Shown here: piece by piece, positions 56,207 to 63,490 of the stretch | How the letters are laid out: the number at the start of each line of letters is the position of its first letter | How positions within the stretch are numbered: the first letter of the stretch is position 1 | Source: Brevundimonas sp. | GTDB lineage: Bacteria; Pseudomonadota; Alphaproteobacteria; Caulobacterales; Caulobacteraceae | Assembly: GCA_016742215.1 (NCBI GenBank) | Contig: JACVCC010000001.1 | Span: 434,001 to 498,000, forward strand | Reading direction: 5' to 3' | Length of the DNA stretch: 64,000 bases | The notes under the pieces: model-generated | Seen by the model: the letters and a program-made list of their open reading frames with translations, nothing else | What the model was told of the DNA's origin: nothing | Databases searched by the model: none | Position numbers and translations under genes: made by a program

Positions 56207-57118
56207 ATGCTCGATATCAAGAAGACCAACATCCTCCTGGCCATGGCCGGCGCTGCCGTCCTGATGGCTGGTACGCCGGTCCTTGCCCAGGATGCCGCCG
56301 CTCCGGCCGCTCCGGCTACGACCGCCGCCGCCCCGGCTGACGCCGCTGCTGCTCCGGCCCCCGCCGCTGACGCCGCCGCCCCGGCCGCCGACGCCGCTGC
56401 TGAACCCGCCCAGGTCGGCGGCGATCACCACGGCGAACTGACCGTCTCGACCATGTTCATGGACGCGGACATCGTCGTTAAGGTCGTCATGATCGGCCTG
56501 GTTCTGGCCTCGGTCTTCTCGTGGACCCTGCTGCTGATCAAGCTGTTCGAGTTCGGCTCGCTGAACCGCAAGACCGACAACTTCCTGGAAGCCTTCCGCG
56601 GCACCCGCACCATCGCGGACATGCGCAAGGTTGCGACCTCGGACGAGTTCGAAGGCAACCCGCTGGCCGACATGGCCGCTGCGGCGACCGACGAAATCGA
56701 ACTGTCGCGTCAGGCTGGCCTGTCGGTGACCGGTGAGCACGCTGACTCGGCGCTGTACCGCGCCCAGACCGCCGTGGCCGCCGTTCAGTCGGGCCTGGCC
56801 AAGCGCCTCTCGGGCGGCCAGCAGTTCCTGGCCTCGGTCGGTTCGACCGGTCCGTTCATCGGTCTGTTCGGTACCGTTTACGGCATCATGCGCTCGTTCA
56901 TCGGTATCGCGAACACCAACACGACCAACCTGGCCGTCGTCGCCCCGGGTATCGCCGAGGCCCTGCTGGCTACGGGTATCGGTCTGTTCGCCGCTATCCC
57001 TGCGGTTATCTTCTTCAACTACTTCAACACGCGCATCGCGGCCTACGGCACCCGTTCGGACGGCTTCAACGCCGAGCTGATGAACGCGATCTCGCGTAAC
57101 CTCGACAAGGGGGCGTAA
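56207..57118 (+). CDS. exbB: ExbB/TolQ-family proton channel with extended N terminus
   Basis: A 303-residue inner-membrane protein. A cleavable signal-like segment (ILLAMAGAAVLMAGTPVLAQ) and an Ala/Pro-rich periplasmic stretch precede three helices typical of MotA/TolQ/ExbB (VVKVVMIGLVLASVFSWTLLLIKLFE; FLASVGSTGPFIGLFGTVYGIMRSF; GIAEALLATGIGLFAAIPAVIFFNYF). It energises TonB with ExbD. It is followed by exbD (5 bp) and tonB. Confidence 0.95.
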   Translation: MLDIKKTNILLAMAGAAVLMAGTPVLAQDAAAPAAPATTAAAPADAAAAPAPAADAAAPAADAAAEPAQVGGDHHGELTVSTMFMDADIVVKVVMIGLVLASVFSWTLLLIKLFEFGSLNRKTDNFLEAFRGTRTIADMRKVATSDEFEGNPLADMAAAATDEIELSRQAGLSVTGEHADSALYRAQTAVAAVQSGLAKRLSGGQQFLASVGSTGPFIGLFGTVYGIMRSFIGIANTNTTNLAVVAPGIAEALLATGIGLFAAIPAVIFFNYFNTRIAAYGTRSDGFNAELMNAISRNLDKGA

Positions 57119-57123
57119 CCCGG

Positions 57124-57561
57124 ATGGCCGCCAAACTCTCGACTGGCGGCGGCGGCAAGTACGCCATCGAGCAGAACTCGGAAATCAACGTCACGCCTTT
57201 CGTTGATATCATGCTGGTTCTGCTCATCATCTTCATGGTGGCGGCTCCGCTCGCCACCGTGTCGGTGGAGGTCAAGCTTCCGCGTGCTGTCGCACCGCCG
57301 CAGGAAAACCCGCCGGTGCCGATCTATGTCTCGATCCAGAATGATGGTCGGGCCTATATCGGCGACTTCCCGGTGGACATCAGCTCGGTGGGAACGGAAC
57401 TGTCGGGTCAGATCGGCCGCCGTAATCCGGCCGATGAGCGGATCTTCATCCGTGCTGACCAGCAGACCCGCTACGGTGACTTCATGCAGGTCATGAACTC
57501 GCTCCAGGACAACGGCTTCTATTCCGTGGCCCTGGTCGGCGAAGACACGTCGACGCAATAG
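57124..57561 (+). CDS. exbD: ExbD biopolymer transport protein
   Basis: A 145-residue protein with one membrane helix bearing the proton-responsive Asp (NVTPFVDIMLVLLIIFMV) and a periplasmic domain. It is the operon partner of exbB and tonB, and paralogue of the lone copy at 21209-21649. Confidence 0.95.
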   Translation: MAAKLSTGGGGKYAIEQNSEINVTPFVDIMLVLLIIFMVAAPLATVSVEVKLPRAVAPPQENPPVPIYVSIQNDGRAYIGDFPVDISSVGTELSGQIGRRNPADERIFIRADQQTRYGDFMQVMNSLQDNGFYSVALVGEDTSTQ

Positions 57562-57573
57562 GACGGTGAGATC

Positions 57574-58275
57574 ATGACAGACGTTGAATATCACCGCTCA
57601 CGGTACGACCCGCCCAAGACCAAGATCCCGACCGGTGTCGTGATCGCCAGTCTCGCGGTGGTGTCGCTGGTCTTCGCGATCCTGGCCTTCTACTTCATGA
57701 AGGCTCGTTTCGAGATCGAGCAGCGCACGTACTCGGACAACGCGGTCGAGGTGGAGATCATCGAGCCGATCCCGCCGCCCCCGCCGCCTCCGCCGCCTCC
57801 GCCGCCGACCGACACGCCCCCGCCGCCCAAGCTGCAGGTGCGCGTTCCGGCTCCGGTCACCACGGTCACGCCTCCGCCGCCGGTCAATATTGCGCCGACG
57901 CCGAAGGAAGAGCGTGTGGAGTATTCCGGTCCGCCGGTCGTGGTCCCCGGACCGCCGCCGCCGCCGGCTCCTCCCGCTCCGCCGCGCCCGTCGGTGATCA
58001 ACAACCCGAGCTGGGCTCGCCAGGTGCCGCCGGAATATCCGGAACGCGCCCAGAGCCGCGGTATCGAGTCGGGCCGGGTTCAGGTCAGCTGCACCGTTCA
58101 GCCGAACGGCAGCCTGACGAACTGCTCGGTCGTCTCGGAAGATCCGGCCGGCGCCGGCTTCGGCCAGGCCGCTCTGGCCGCCGCTCGTCGCTCGCGGGTT
58201 TCCCCGCGGACCGTCGACGGCGCCGCCGAAGGCGCCCGGGTCGTCTACACCGTCCGCTTCGCCCTCGGCGACTGA
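57574..58275 (+). CDS. tonB: TonB energy transducer
   Basis: A 233-residue protein: cytoplasmic tail, membrane helix (IASLAVVSLVFAILAFYFM), a proline-rich spacer with an uninterrupted run of twelve prolines followed by PPPPK/APV repeats, and a C-terminal TonB domain (RQVPPEYPERAQSRGIESGRVQVSCTVQ). It couples the ExbBD motor to receptors such as the one at 10015-13098. Confidence 0.94.
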   Translation: MTDVEYHRSRYDPPKTKIPTGVVIASLAVVSLVFAILAFYFMKARFEIEQRTYSDNAVEVEIIEPIPPPPPPPPPPPPTDTPPPPKLQVRVPAPVTTVTPPPPVNIAPTPKEERVEYSGPPVVVPGPPPPPAPPAPPRPSVINNPSWARQVPPEYPERAQSRGIESGRVQVSCTVQPNGSLTNCSVVSEDPAGAGFGQAALAAARRSRVSPRTVDGAAEGARVVYTVRFALGD

Positions 58276-58296
58276 TCGGACGGACCGCAAGGAATG

Positions 58297-58326
58297 AGCC
58301 CCGGAGGGAAACCTCCGGGGCTTTTT
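58297..58326 (+). terminator. Rho-independent terminator after tonB
   Basis: An 11-bp perfect stem AGCCCCGGAGG / CCTCCGGGGCT (58297-58307 with 58312-58322), GAAA loop and T5. Confidence 0.93.
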
Positions 58327-58420
58327 CTTTGGTGCGGGTGGAAAAGTCGGGAGGTCGGGAGCGAGCGGGCGCGAGCCGCGTTATCAGCGGTCAAGCTGAT
58401 CAGGAACCCGGAGCCCCATC

Positions 58421-59161
58421 ATGAAACATTCGCTTCTCGCTGGCCTTCTGCTCGCCGGCGCCGCGCTTTCCGCCTGCGCCTACAACGAGAGCCTGGGCCG
58501 CAACCAGTTCCTGATCGTCGACGACAGCGCCCTGATCCAACAGGCGGACGCCGCCTGGGCCGAGACGCTGCGGACGCAGCGGACATCGTCGGACGCCGCC
58601 GCCAATGCCCGGATCCGGCGCGTGGGCGACCGGATTGTGCAGGCCGCGGGCCTGACCGACCGACGCTGGGAGTATGCGGTCTTCGTCAACGAGAGTCCGA
58701 ACGCCTTCGTCCTGCCGTCCGGCAAGATCGGGGTGACGACGGGCCTGCTGGGCCTCGTGCGCAATGACGATCAGCTGGCGGCCGTGCTGGGTCATGAGGT
58801 CGGCCATGTGACCGCCCGCCACGCCGCCGAGCGCTATTCCACCAGCGCGGCGACCGGACTGGTTCTGAGCGGCGTGCAGGGCGCGGCCGGCGACTATGCC
58901 CAGGCGGCAGGGGCAATCGGCGGTCTGGGCGCGCAACTGGGCGTCCTGCTGCCTTTCTCGCGCCGGGACGAGCTGGAGGCCGACCGGCTGGGCGTCGACT
59001 ACATGCAGCGCGCCGGCTTCGCGCCGCGGGAATCGATCGCCCTGTGGCGGCTGATGCAGGGCCAGCGTCAGGGCTCGAACCCCGAGTTCGCCTCGACCCA
59101 CCCGTCGGACACGACCCGTATCGCGGCGCTGGAGCAGTATATCGAGAGCCGGGGCTGGTGA
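58421..59161 (+). CDS. M48-family zinc metalloprotease lipoprotein
   Basis: A 246-residue protein: lipobox-like AGAALSAC at the N terminus, then an M48 peptidase domain with LGHEVGHVTARHAAE (HExxH zinc motif) and the third ligand in RRDELEADRLGVDYM. It resembles LoiP/YggG/BepA-type periplasmic proteases involved in outer-membrane quality control. Heptad repeat copy B follows directly. Confidence 0.88.
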   Translation: MKHSLLAGLLLAGAALSACAYNESLGRNQFLIVDDSALIQQADAAWAETLRTQRTSSDAAANARIRRVGDRIVQAAGLTDRRWEYAVFVNESPNAFVLPSGKIGVTTGLLGLVRNDDQLAAVLGHEVGHVTARHAAERYSTSAATGLVLSGVQGAAGDYAQAAGAIGGLGAQLGVLLPFSRRDELEADRLGVDYMQRAGFAPRESIALWRLMQGQRQGSNPEFASTHPSDTTRIAALEQYIESRGW

Positions 59162-59163
59162 TT

Positions 59164-59278
59164 GAGGGGCGAGGGTCGAGGGGCGAGGGGCGAGGCGTGT
59201 CCGGCGTCTGGCCTTGTCTTCGGCGACAAAGATTTCGAGGCGGACCGCGACCCTCGACCCTCGAACCTCATCCCTCGC
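59164..59278. repeat. Heptad-armed inverted repeat, copy B (GAGGGGC type)
   Basis: The left arm (59164-59195) is tandem 7-mers GAGGGGC/GAGGGTC; the right arm (about 59249-59278) is the inverted form CCCTCGA/CCCTCGC with some mismatches. It lies between the M48 gene and tRNA-His. Confidence 0.72.
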
Positions 59279-59335
59279 TTTCCCGCTTGATCCTCCGATC
59301 CGACGCGGCTAAAGACGCCGCTCGCGCGGATATGT

Positions 59336-59412
59336 GCAGCCTTAGCTCAGCTGGTTAGAGCGCCGGTTTGTGGAGCCGGAGGTCCTCAGTTCAATCCTGA
59401 GAGGCTGTACCA
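59336..59412 (+). tRNA. tRNA-His (anticodon GTG), lacking G-1, with A73
   Basis: A 77-nt tRNA. The acceptor GCAGCCT pairs with AGGCTGT (G1:U72 wobble), followed by A73 and encoded CCA (59410-59412); anticodon GTG in TTTGTGGAG. It lacks the G-1:C73 pair normal for bacterial tRNA-His, as known for Caulobacter and related alphaproteobacteria. Confidence 0.92.
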
Positions 59413-59494
59413 TCCCCGTCCACGCGAGACGCGACGTCCACAGGTCGCCTTCCTTCGATGATCGTGAGCGAACGCTTTCCGCCGGTGTGCGGGA

Positions 59495-59602
59495 AGTGGC
59501 TAGTGATTAGTGATTAGTGGTTGCCGGCCTGTCCGTTGGCTCCCGCCATTCGAGCTGAGGCGTGTGCGGCGCCCCAGCGAACCACGAACCACCAATCACT
59601 TG
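59495..59602. repeat. Heptad-armed inverted repeat, copy C (TAGTGAT type)
   Basis: The left arm (59495-59522) is tandem TAGTGAT/TAGTGGC 7-mers; the right arm (about 59580-59602) is the imperfect inverted form with ACCAATCACT. It lies between tRNA-His and the Tam-like gene, ending 35 bp before its start. Confidence 0.68.
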
Positions 59603-59637
59603 CCCCGCGCCGCCTCAGGAGGCGTAAGCTCGCTCGC

Positions 59638-60429
59638 ATGAGCAGCACACAGCCCGTCTGGGACCCCACACAGTACAATCGGTTCGAGGCGCAGCGGGAT
59701 CGGGCGGCGCTGGATCTGCTGGTGCATGTGCCGGACGATCTGGAGCCGCGGGAGATCTGGGATCTGGGATGCGGGACCGGACAGCATGCGGCGCTGCTGA
59801 AGCGGCGGCATCCGGGGGCGACGGTTCATGGGATGGATAGCAGCGCCTCCATGCTGGAGCAGGCGTGGGGGCTGGGCGCGGATGTCGACTGGGTGCTGGG
59901 CGATATCGCCAGCTGGACGCCCGAGCGGCCGGCGGACCTGATTCTGGCCAATGCCTCCCTGCAATGGCTGCCGGATCATGAGGGGCTGCTGCGGCGGCTG
60001 ACGGGGACGCTGGCTCCGGGCGGGGTCATCGCCGTGCAGATGCCGCTGGCGTGGGAGACGCTGCATCATCGAACCATGCGCGCGGTGGCGGCCGAGGGGC
60101 CGTGGGCGGAGCGGCTGTCGGATCGGGAGACGATCCAGGCCCTGCTGTCGCCCGACGCCTATTACGGGGTTCTGGCCGAGGCGTGCGCCGAGGTGGATGT
60201 CTGGTCCACGACCTATCTGCACGCCCTGACGGGCGAGGATGCGGTGCTGGAATGGATGAAGGGGACGGCGCTGCGGCCCCATCTGACCGCTCTGGCGGAC
60301 GATCCGGCTATGCGGACGGCGTATCTTTCGGCGCTCGGCGACGCGCTTTCTCGGGCTTTCCCGAGGCGGGCGGACGGGGTGACCCTGCTGCCGTTCCCGC
60401 GTCTGTTCCTGATGGCGCGACGTCGTTGA
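59638..60429 (+). CDS. tam: Trans-aconitate 2-methyltransferase-like SAM methyltransferase
   Basis: A 263-residue class I methyltransferase close to Tam: N-terminal WDPTQYNRFEAQRDRAALDLL, SAM-binding LWDLGCGTGQHAALL-like segment (IWDLGCGTGQHAALL), ASLQWLPDH and YLHALTGEDAVLEWMKGTALRP. Tam detoxifies trans-aconitate by methyl ester formation. The last 122 bp overlap the convergent patatin gene. The start at 59638 follows repeat copy C. Confidence 0.85.
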   Translation: MSSTQPVWDPTQYNRFEAQRDRAALDLLVHVPDDLEPREIWDLGCGTGQHAALLKRRHPGATVHGMDSSASMLEQAWGLGADVDWVLGDIASWTPERPADLILANASLQWLPDHEGLLRRLTGTLAPGGVIAVQMPLAWETLHHRTMRAVAAEGPWAERLSDRETIQALLSPDAYYGVLAEACAEVDVWSTTYLHALTGEDAVLEWMKGTALRPHLTALADDPAMRTAYLSALGDALSRAFPRRADGVTLLPFPRLFLMARRR

Positions 60430-62152
60430 CCGAGCGACGGCGGCGCAGGCCGGTAACGGGCCCGTCCAGCGCCTCCAGCTCGGCCTTCATGGCGCGATAG
60501 CCGGCGTCGACGGCGGGGCCGTAGGCTTTCCAGTCGCGGATATCGACGCCGTCGGGCGTGGGCTGGACGAGGATGTCGCTGACGGTGCGCGAGCGCTCGA
60601 TCTCGGCGTCGGTCGTCAGGGTGGCGGCGCGCATCATGATGGAGACGATGGGTGGGCCGCGACGCCAGGCGCCGGTGGCCAGCATGCGCCAGATCGACGG
60701 CGGATGCTGGATCAGCTCGGGATCCACGCCGCGGGCCTGGGACATGTCGATGCCGATCATCGGGCCCGAGGTCATCTGGCGCATGGTCTCGGTCGGCAGG
60801 TTGTTCAGCACGGCTCCGTCCACCAGCACCTGCCGGTCGATGACGATGGGCGGCAGAAGGCCCGGAATGGCGATGGAGGCGCGCATCGCGCGGCGCATCA
60901 GGCCCCGGCGGTGCACCTCGATCCGGCCGGCGGTCAGATTGGTGGAGACGGCGAAGAAGGGGCGGACGAGGTCGGCCAGGTCCACCTCGCCATAGGCCGC
61001 CTCCAGCAGGCGCTCGACCTTCTTCGCGCGGGTCATGGCCAGCATGGGGAAGGTGATGTCGCTGAGCGGGTCGCTGTCGACGAAGGAGCGGGTAATGCGC
61101 TCTTCCAGTTCTTCCTGCGTCCAGCCCAGCGCCGGGCCTGCGGCGACCACCGCGCCCATGGAGGCGCCGCCGACGAAGTCGATGGGAACGCCGGCCTCGG
61201 TCAGGGCGCGCAGGGCGCCGATGTGGGAATAGGCGCGCGCACCGCCGCCCGACATGACCACGCCGACGGCCGAGCCGGCGATGACGCGGGCGATGCGGTC
61301 GGCGTCGGCCTGATCGCCCTCCATGGCCTGGAACCAGCGGCCCGGCTGGATGGCGTCCAGCCAGACGCCGGTGTTGGCTGGCCGGGCCATGCGCGGATCA
61401 CGCAGCAGGATCAGGTCGGTGCGCCGCCGGGCGTCGAGCACGCCGGCGTGCGGCATGGGTCGGTTGGGCGGGGCCAGCAGGCACTGGCCGACCACGAACA
61501 GCCGATCCACCTGACGCGCACACAGGGTGGCCCAGGCCGGTTCGTCCATCTCGGCGACGTAGAGGACGAAATCGTGGTTGTCCTCGACGCGGCTGAACCA
61601 CTCGGCGGCGGAGGAGAGGGCGGACTGGTCGATGACCTGGCAGCTGTAGCCGTCCGCCTCGATCGCCGCGGCGACGCGCTCGACGAAGGCGCGGATGGGT
61701 CGGGGCCGGGCCGAGAGGAAGCCGAAGACGCTGGGGTCGCTGCCGCCCGAGCGGCGATCGCGGGCGCGCTGGATCATCAGGCGCGACAGCTCGACCATCA
61801 GGTCCGGCTCCGTCCGGGCGGCCTCGAAGAAGGCGTCGCGGGGCAGGGCCAGCACTTCGGAATCGCGCAGGGCGACGACGTCGGCGGTGTGCGGGCTGCC
61901 GGCCAGCATGGCCATCTCGCCGGCGGGTTCTCCGGGGCGAATGACGCCGACGAACTGGGCGGGCTGATCGCCGGGCTCGCGACGGAAGACGCCCAGACGG
62001 CCCGAGCGCAGCAGATAGAGGGTGTCGGCGGGATCGTGCTCGGCGAACAGGGTCTCGCCGCCCGTCAGGGCGAACCAGCTGGCCGGCGTGTTGCGGCCGC
62101 CCTCGAAGATCCGGTGCAGCGCGTCTTCGAGGCGGTCGGAACGGGGGGGCAT
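60308..62152 (-). CDS. cNMP-binding / patatin-like phospholipase (NTE/RssA type)
   Basis: A 614-residue protein. A cyclic-nucleotide-binding-like domain (about 25-135, GRLGVFRREPGDQPAQFVGVIRPGEPAGEMAML) precedes a middle domain (about 140-290) and a patatin domain with GGGARAYSHIG (302-312), Ser331 in GASMG and the Asp in VDGAVLNNLP. It is similar in order to neuropathy-target-esterase-like proteins and probably acts on phospholipids. The basic C-terminal tail is encoded in the 122-bp stretch overlapping the convergent tam gene. Confidence 0.85.
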   Translation of the reverse strand: MPPRSDRLEDALHRIFEGGRNTPASWFALTGGETLFAEHDPADTLYLLRSGRLGVFRREPGDQPAQFVGVIRPGEPAGEMAMLAGSPHTADVVALRDSEVLALPRDAFFEAARTEPDLMVELSRLMIQRARDRRSGGSDPSVFGFLSARPRPIRAFVERVAAAIEADGYSCQVIDQSALSSAAEWFSRVEDNHDFVLYVAEMDEPAWATLCARQVDRLFVVGQCLLAPPNRPMPHAGVLDARRRTDLILLRDPRMARPANTGVWLDAIQPGRWFQAMEGDQADADRIARVIAGSAVGVVMSGGGARAYSHIGALRALTEAGVPIDFVGGASMGAVVAAGPALGWTQEELEERITRSFVDSDPLSDITFPMLAMTRAKKVERLLEAAYGEVDLADLVRPFFAVSTNLTAGRIEVHRRGLMRRAMRASIAIPGLLPPIVIDRQVLVDGAVLNNLPTETMRQMTSGPMIGIDMSQARGVDPELIQHPPSIWRMLATGAWRRGPPIVSIMMRAATLTTDAEIERSRTVSDILVQPTPDGVDIRDWKAYGPAVDAGYRAMKAELEALDGPVTGLRRRRSVNDVAPSGTDAGTAAGSPRPPASGKPEKARRRAPKDTPSA

Positions 62153-62158
62153 GGAGGG

Positions 62159-62306
62159 ATTAGGGGCTAGGGGCTAGGTACTAGGGGCTAGGGGCTAGGT
62201 ACTAGGGGCTAGGAAGTCGGGGCCGAGGATAGAGGCCAGACCTTAGCTGAGCCGCAGTTAACTGTATCAATCCCTAACACCTAGCCCCTAGAACCTAGCC
62301 CCTACC
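62159..62306. repeat. Heptad-armed inverted repeat, copy D (TAGGGGC type)
   Basis: The left arm (62159-62213) is about eight 7-mers of TAGGGGC with TAGGTAC interruptions arranged as an internal duplication. The right arm (about 62272-62306) is the inverted form TAGCCCC. The TAG stop of the DUF1489 gene (62302-62304, minus strand) lies inside the right arm. Confidence 0.8.
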
Positions 62307-62700
62307 AGGCTCCCAGCTCGCGCAGTTCGCGCGCGAGGTCGTCGGGGAGGTCGGTGGGGTCGAGGGAGGTCAGGTCCGCGGGGGCGTCCTTGCCGTCGAG
62401 GTAGCGCCAGCCCTGGAACGGACGGCGGGCGAGAGGGGCGGTGCGGATGACCTCCGGGGCCAGCTTGATCTCGCAGCGGCTGGCGGCGCCTTCGCCCACG
62501 GTCGTGATGTCCAGTATGCTCTGACGACAGGCGACCGAGCCCTTGATGACCCAGTAGAGCGAACCGCCGTCCTCAAGCTCCGTCACCCGTTTGGGCGTCA
62601 TGCGGGTGTGCACGACGCGCCAGTCGCTGCGGGCGGCGTTGCGCTCGAGCGTCTCGACCTCGGACACGCCGACGCAAAGCTTGATCAGGTTCAGGGTCAT
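62302..62700 (-). CDS. DUF1489 family protein
   Basis: A 132-residue protein of DUF1489 (MTLNLIKLCVGVSEVETLERN, RMTPKRVTELEDGGSLYWVIKG, RPFQGWRYLDGKDAPADL). Function unknown but widely conserved in alphaproteobacteria. The start at 62700 is the family start. Its stop codon is provided by repeat copy D. Confidence 0.9.
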   Translation of the reverse strand: MTLNLIKLCVGVSEVETLERNAARSDWRVVHTRMTPKRVTELEDGGSLYWVIKGSVACRQSILDITTVGEGAASRCEIKLAPEVIRTAPLARRPFQGWRYLDGKDAPADLTSLDPTDLPDDLARELRELGAW

Positions 62701-62809
62701 GGGCGGACGGTCGGCGACGGGGAGCTGGATATAGGGTAAGGACGGGGCGAAGCGAATGCGACCGGTCCCGGATGCCGGGAGGCCCGGCGCACAGACGGAA
62801 CGCCTGGCG

Positions 62810-63103
62810 ATGTACGGCCTGATCGGAAAGATGACGACCCTGCCCGGCAAGAGGGACGAACTGACGTCCATCCTGCTGGAGGGACTGGGCAGGTTGCCGG
62901 GGTGCCTCAGCTATGTCGTCGCCCACGACCCCGCGGACGCTGACACCGTCTGGGTTACTGAGGTCTGGACCGACGAGGCGGCGCATCGCGCGTCCCTGCA
63001 GGTTCCCGAGGTGAAGGCCGCCATCCATCGCGGGTTGCCGCTGGTGGTGACCTTCAGCGACCCGCAGGTCACCACCCCGATCGGCGGCGTCGGACTGGGC
63101 TGA
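62810..63103 (+). CDS. Antibiotic biosynthesis monooxygenase-fold (ABM) protein
   Basis: A 97-residue ferredoxin-like dimeric alpha/beta barrel protein (MYGLIGKMTTLPGKRDELTSILLEGL, YVVAHDPADADTVWVTEVWTDEAAHRASL), typical of ABM/YgiN-like quinol or haem-independent monooxygenases. Substrate unknown. Start at 62810; converges on the next gene with a 3-bp gap. Confidence 0.85.
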   Translation: MYGLIGKMTTLPGKRDELTSILLEGLGRLPGCLSYVVAHDPADADTVWVTEVWTDEAAHRASLQVPEVKAAIHRGLPLVVTFSDPQVTTPIGGVGLG

Positions 63104-63106
63104 GCC

Positions 63107-63490
63107 TCAGTTTCCGGTCGCCGGCGCGGCCGGCGCGTTCGCGGCCGCCATACGGGTGCTCCACTGCTGGATGCGGCCGCCGAACTCGGCGATCTCGGTC
63201 CCGCAGCGCTGGCTCTGGGCCTCCAGTTCTGCGGTCTGGGCCGACTGCAGGTACTGGCCGAGACGGTCGAGCCAGACGACGTTCGGGTTCCGGCCTTCGA
63301 GACGACCGAGATAGAACATCGAGGCGGCCATCAGGCCGGTCTTGACGCTCTCGTCGTCGGACATGCCGCCAATGACCATCGACATGGCCAGGCATTGCAG
63401 GTCGGCGGTTTCCTGGGGCGTGATGGCTGCGGGGGCGGCTTGCGGCGCGGCGAGAGTCGCGGCGGCGGCAAGGGTGGCGAGGAAGGACAT
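63107..63490 (-). CDS. Secreted hypothetical protein
   Basis: A 127-residue protein with a signal peptide (FLATLAAAATLAAPQAAPA) and a helical mature part with two cysteines (LQCLAMSMVIGGMSDDESVKTGLMAASMFYLGRLEG). Similar short periplasmic proteins occur in relatives. It begins at the stop of the carboxylase gene (1-bp overlap). Confidence 0.65.
   Translation of the reverse strand: MSFLATLAAAATLAAPQAAPAAITPQETADLQCLAMSMVIGGMSDDESVKTGLMAASMFYLGRLEGRNPNVVWLDRLGQYLQSAQTAELEAQSQRCGTEIAEFGGRIQQWSTRMAAANAPAAPATGN

Noticed and set aside
60704..62170. A 488-codon plus-strand frame opposite the patatin gene
   Set aside because: His/Gln/Gly-rich antisense translation, no motif, while the minus strand has GxSxG, GGGxR and DG motifs.
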